Below the pieces are notes generated by a model. That model ran no database searches, was not told where the DNA came from, and saw only the letters and a list, made by a program, of their open reading frames with translations. From Erysipelotrichaceae bacterium (GTDB lineage Bacteria; Bacillota_I; Bacilli_A; Erysipelotrichales; Erysipelotrichaceae), in the NCBI GenBank assembly GCA_017614055.1, contig JAGACP010000101.1, forward strand, positions 1 through 7,951: a stretch of DNA of 7,951 nt, given 5' to 3'. A program made the position numbers and the translations under genes. Positions within the stretch are counted from its first letter, which is position 1. Every line of letters begins with the position of its first letter. Below are positions 5,863 to 7,951 of the stretch, piece by piece.

Positions 5863-5891
5863 TTTACTGACAAAAACATATTGTGTAGAAT
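5863..5891 (+). promoter_or_regulatory. Candidate lipid-kinase promoter, leaderless
   Basis: TTTACT (5863-5868) is followed after exactly 17 bases by TAGAAT (5886-5891), 4 of 6 and 5 of 6 to consensus. The -10 box ends six bases before ATG 5898, so the predicted transcript would begin at the start codon. No Shine-Dalgarno is visible. Confidence 0.5.
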
Positions 5892-5897
5892 GAAGTT

Positions 5898-6767
5898 ATG
5901 AAACTGCTGATGCTCATAAATGCGAAGTCAGGGCTGAAGAATTCGAAGGCGCGTCTGCTGGACGTGATCGATGTTTTCTGCAGGAACGGATATACGGTCA
6001 CGACTTATGTGACGCAGAAACCGAACGACGCCTACGGCTACATGATGAGGACCAGGGTGAAGTATGACGTGGTCTGCGTCTTCGGCGGAGACGGCACGAT
6101 GAACGAGGTCACCAATGCCCTGATGAAGAAGGAACACAAGCCTTTGCTGGGTTACTTCCCGAGCGGTACGATGAACGACTTCGGATCGAACTTCGATCTT
6201 GGGACGGATTTCAGGCAGATCGCCGAAAGGATATGTGAAGGCAATGTCAGGGAGTTCGATGTCGGCAGGTTCAACGACCGGTATTTCAACTATGTCGCGG
6301 CTTTCGGGGCGATGTGCGACGTTCCGTTCACGACCGACCGCAATGCCAAGGAGATACTGGGGAACATAGCGTACATCCTTGAGGGGATATCGAAGCTCAG
6401 CAATATCCGCAGCAACAAGGTCAGATATACCGTCAACGGAAAGGAATACAGCAAGGACGTCCTGTTCGGTCTGATCTATTCGGGAAACAGAGTGGCGGGA
6501 ATGGAACTGGAGACCAGGAAGAGGGCCAGCATCGACGACGGTTCTTTCAACATCCTGATAGTCGATTATGTCCCGAGCATCTTCGAGGTCCCGGACATCT
6601 TCACCACCCTCATCCAGAACAAGAAGTACATCCATTCATACCGCAGCAATGCCATCAGGCTGGAATTCGAGGATGACGTGGTGTGGACGCTGGACGGGGA
6701 AGAGGCGAAGATAAAGGATATTGCGGACATTTCGATGATGTCCAGGGCGCTGAAGATCCTGGCGTAG
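5898..6767 (+). CDS. Diacylglycerol kinase family lipid kinase (DagK/YegS/BmrU type)
   Basis: 289 residues, close to the usual 290-300. The N-terminal catalytic domain has NAKSG (8-12), the nucleotide-binding GGDGTMNEV (63-71) and PSGTMNDFG (88-96). The C-terminal beta domain carries TLDGEE with Glu268, the position of the catalytic base in DgkB-like enzymes. The family transfers phosphate from ATP to diacylglycerol or a related lipid. In Gram-positive bacteria it recycles diacylglycerol released when phosphatidylglycerol head groups are used for lipoteichoic acid. The exact lipid (diacylglycerol, undecaprenol, sphingoid base or other) is not decided by these motifs. No membrane segment is present; association with the inner face of the membrane is expected. 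It diverges from the Nudix-GtrA unit, appears monocistronic, may be leaderless and ends at a bidirectional terminator. Confidence 0.95.
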   Translation: MKLLMLINAKSGLKNSKARLLDVIDVFCRNGYTVTTYVTQKPNDAYGYMMRTRVKYDVVCVFGGDGTMNEVTNALMKKEHKPLLGYFPSGTMNDFGSNFDLGTDFRQIAERICEGNVREFDVGRFNDRYFNYVAAFGAMCDVPFTTDRNAKEILGNIAYILEGISKLSNIRSNKVRYTVNGKEYSKDVLFGLIYSGNRVAGMELETRKRASIDDGSFNILIVDYVPSIFEVPDIFTTLIQNKKYIHSYRSNAIRLEFEDDVVWTLDGEEAKIKDIADISMMSRALKILA

Positions 6768-6787
6768 GTATATCTTCATCAGACAAA

Positions 6788-6819
6788 TAAAAAAGACTCC
6801 TTCGGGAGTCTTTCTTTGT
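6788..6819. terminator. Bidirectional UUCG-loop terminator
   Basis: AAAGACTCC (6792-6800) and GGAGTCTTT (6805-6813) pair across a TTCG loop closed by C-G, the extra-stable UUCG tetraloop. The plus-strand tail is T-rich (TTTCTTTG) and ends the lipid-kinase transcript. On the minus strand the loop reads CGAA and the tail is TTTTTT, a stronger exit signal for the convergent DUF937 gene. Confidence 0.92.
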
Positions 6820-6835
6820 GATGATCTTATTATGA

Positions 6836-7534
6836 TTATTTCATCAGAGCGGTAAGCAGACTGAGAAGTTCTGTACCGTCGGCATCCTTCTTGGATGTCT
6901 TCTTGTTGCTGGTGCCGCCGAGCAGAGTGCCAAGCAGAGCAGTAAGATCGTCTGAGTCGTTCTTCTTTGCTGAAGAAGAAGTGCCCATGCCGAGCAGGCT
7001 GCCTAACAGACCTGCAGCAGCGTTGTTCTGGCTGTTGCTTACTGAACCGCCGTTGAGCAGACCTGCGATGTCTGAGAGGTCGATGCCGTCAGAGAGGTCA
7101 ACCTTGTTTGAAGAAGGTTTTGCAGCGGTAGCGGTAGTAGCCGTTGAAAGGCTGCTCAGAAGAGCCGGAGCGATGCTGTTGAGGATAGAGTTTACTTCTG
7201 CGGTAGTAGCGCCTGACTGCTGAGCCAGGTTGCTTACGACAGCGTTCTGGTCCTTGCCCAGGATGTGGCCGATGATCTTGGCACCGTCATCGGTGTCGGC
7301 ATTGGCGATCTGGTTTGAAACAGTATCCTTGTTGTTGTGCTGAGTAAGAGCACTCAACAGCGACTGAGCGCCGTCCTTCTTGGAAGCGTTCTTGGTCATG
7401 TAGCTGATAAGCATTGGAATAGCCATCACAAGCAGCTTTGAAGTCAGATTGGATGAAACGCCGGTTTTCTTTGAAACCGAGTTTACGGAATCATTTGATG
7501 TCATAGATCCCAGTAACAACTGTAATAAATTCAT
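6836..7534 (-). CDS. DUF937 family protein of unknown function
   Basis: 232 residues, no signal peptide or clear membrane helix beyond a short hydrophobic stretch (34-45). The first 130 residues resemble DUF937, including SVNSVSKKTGVSSN, YMTKNASKKDGAQSLLSALTQH (45-66) and DTDDGAKIIGHILG (80-93). After a low-complexity linker (about 129-144) come leucine/glycine units: DLSDIAGLLNGG (152-163), AAGLLGSLLGMG (173-184), DLTALLGTLLGGT (196-208) and the closing LLSLLTALM (223-231). The protein has no Arg, Cys, Phe or Trp. All ten isoleucines use ATC or ATT and none ATA, unlike the neighbours, which points to high expression. A near-consensus promoter and a perfect RBS agree with that. Function of DUF937 is unknown; the repeats suggest self-assembly or a structural role, but this is inference. 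Three CATTTGAT motifs lie at its promoter and 5' coding end. Confidence 0.9.
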   Translation of the reverse strand: MNLLQLLLGSMTSNDSVNSVSKKTGVSSNLTSKLLVMAIPMLISYMTKNASKKDGAQSLLSALTQHNNKDTVSNQIANADTDDGAKIIGHILGKDQNAVVSNLAQQSGATTAEVNSILNSIAPALLSSLSTATTATAAKPSSNKVDLSDGIDLSDIAGLLNGGSVSNSQNNAAAGLLGSLLGMGTSSSAKKNDSDDLTALLGTLLGGTSNKKTSKKDADGTELLSLLTALMK

Positions 7535-7540
7535 TAATTG

Positions 7541-7549
7541 CCTCCTTTT
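7541..7549 (-). promoter_or_regulatory. Strong ribosome binding site of the DUF937 gene
   Basis: Minus-strand AAAAGGAGG six bases before ATG 7534, the best Shine-Dalgarno match in the window; it settles the start. Confidence 0.9.
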
Positions 7550-7562
7550 ATTATCAGTAAAT

Positions 7563-7601
7563 CATTTGATACTTATATTTTAGTTTCAAAATAATCAAAT
7601 G
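7563..7601. repeat. Inverted CATTTGAT repeat around the DUF937 -10 box
   Basis: CATTTGAT at 7563-7570 and its exact complement ATCAAATG at 7594-7601 flank the -10 box, centres 31 bases apart (about three helical turns). A further copy, within the 11-base direct repeat AATCATTTGAT, lies in the coding start at 7489-7499 and matches 7560-7570. Possible regulator sites. Confidence 0.45.
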
Positions 7602-7605
7602 TAAA
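7577..7605 (-). promoter_or_regulatory. DUF937 gene promoter
   Basis: On the minus strand TTTACA (7605-7600) and TAAAAT (7582-7577) are separated by exactly 17 bases, each 5 of 6 to the housekeeping sigma consensus. The predicted start is near 7570, giving a leader of about 35 bases that holds the RBS. This is the best-formed promoter in the window. Confidence 0.7.
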
Positions 7606-7660
7606 CAATATGGATACAGTTTGGAACGGGGAGGACGGAAGAAGCGGATATGTCAAAATA

Positions 7661-7669
7661 TGGTAAAAT
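7661..7669 (+). promoter_or_regulatory. Extended -10 promoter of the right-edge ABC gene, leaderless
   Basis: TGGTAAAAT is a TGn-extended -10 (TAAAAT, 5 of 6) ending seven bases before ATG 7677. There is no -35 match at normal spacing and no Shine-Dalgarno near the ATG; the purine-rich GGGGAGG tract is more than 40 bases upstream. Confidence 0.45.
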
Positions 7670-7676
7670 ATAGTAA

Positions 7677-7951
7677 ATGTTCAGACTGCTCAGAAAGTAT
7701 ACGAAAGACGGATTGTCAGCCGCTATCCTGGGGCCGTTTTTTACTGTTCTGGAGGTCATCTGCGACGCTTTCATACCTCTGGTAATGTCGGATATCATCG
7801 ATGAGGGCATATATGCCCTGGGCGGGGATATGACCTATATAACGAACAAGGGACTGCAGATGGTGCTGCTGGCTTTCCTGGCGGCGGTATGCGGTGCTCT
7901 GAGCGGTCTTTTCTCATCCATATCGTCTACCAAATTCGTCAGGAACATCCG
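7677..7951 (+). CDS. ABC exporter half-transporter, N-terminal part (runs off the window)
   Basis: 91 complete codons open to the right edge. An in-frame TAA immediately precedes the ATG, so this start is the first possible in the frame. The protein begins MFRLLRKYTKDGLSAAILGP. It has a first membrane segment at about 14-38, the motif PLVMSDIIDEGI (about 36-47), a loop, and a second segment at about 65-85 ending in SSTKFVRNIR. This is the usual opening of the membrane domain of first-position subunits in heterodimeric exporters (YheI/BmrC/TM287 type), where a DEGI motif follows the first helix. It is thus a probable paralogue of the gene cut off at the left edge, and its partner is expected just outside. 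It diverges from the DUF937 gene. Which substrate it exports cannot be read from this fragment. Confidence 0.88.
   Translation, partial: MFRLLRKYTKDGLSAAILGPFFTVLEVICDAFIPLVMSDIIDEGIYALGGDMTYITNKGLQMVLLAFLAAVCGALSGLFSSISSTKFVRNI

Noticed and set aside
1..7951. Mobile element, phage, CRISPR or toxin-antitoxin system
   Set aside because: No transposase, integrase, terminal inverted repeats, spaced direct repeats or small paired ORFs with RBSs could be found.

Overview
The window looks like an ordinary chromosomal stretch of a Bacillota (Firmicutes) bacterium, probably a gut-type clostridial or erysipelotrichial lineage. The lineage is inferred from three things: the glutamate dehydrogenase closely resembles the Clostridium symbiosum enzyme as I remember it, the ABC exporter pair is of the Firmicutes YheI/YheH (BmrC/BmrD) type, and there is a DUF937 protein of a kind common in Clostridia. 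Codon use is roughly GC-neutral but favours AGA/AGG for arginine and ATA for isoleucine. I see no rRNA, tRNA, CRISPR array, insertion sequence or phage gene, and no gene-free stretch longer than about 145 bases.

Left block (1-3031, + strand): the 3' end of one ABC half-transporter, a complete second half-transporter overlapping it by one base, and a 231-residue conserved uncharacterised protein two bases later. The two ABC subunits have complementary defects (aspartate and serine in place of the catalytic glutamate and switch histidine in the first; LSQGQ signature in the second), as expected for a heterodimeric exporter with one active and one degenerate ATP site. This operon meets a minus-strand cyclophilin gene (3028-3516) tail to tail. 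Their stop codons share one TTAA, and a likely terminator for the cyclophilin transcript lies inside the coding sequence of the 231-residue protein.

Middle block (3517-5029): cyclophilin and glutamate dehydrogenase are transcribed divergently from a 107-base intergenic region with two perfect TATAAT boxes facing away from each other. The dehydrogenase ends at a perfect 28-base palindrome that can serve as a bidirectional terminator.

Right block (5030-7951): a minus-strand Nudix hydrolase and GtrA-type membrane protein overlap by 32 bases and diverge from a diacylglycerol-kinase-family lipid kinase. The kinase converges on a minus-strand DUF937 gene, with a bidirectional UUCG-loop terminator between them. 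At the right edge another ABC half-transporter starts and runs off the window. The Nudix gene, the lipid kinase and this last transporter have no Shine-Dalgarno sequence and carry a -10-like hexamer 6-7 bases before ATG, so they may make leaderless mRNAs. Glutamate dehydrogenase, cyclophilin and the DUF937 gene have normal ribosome binding sites.

I found no clear new multi-gene defence or mobile system. The points most worth a second look are the possible leaderless start set, the operator-like palindrome over the Nudix start, the repeated CATTTGAT sites at the DUF937 promoter, the coding-embedded terminator, the odd composition and codon use of the DUF937 protein, and the coenzyme-site lysine in the dehydrogenase.
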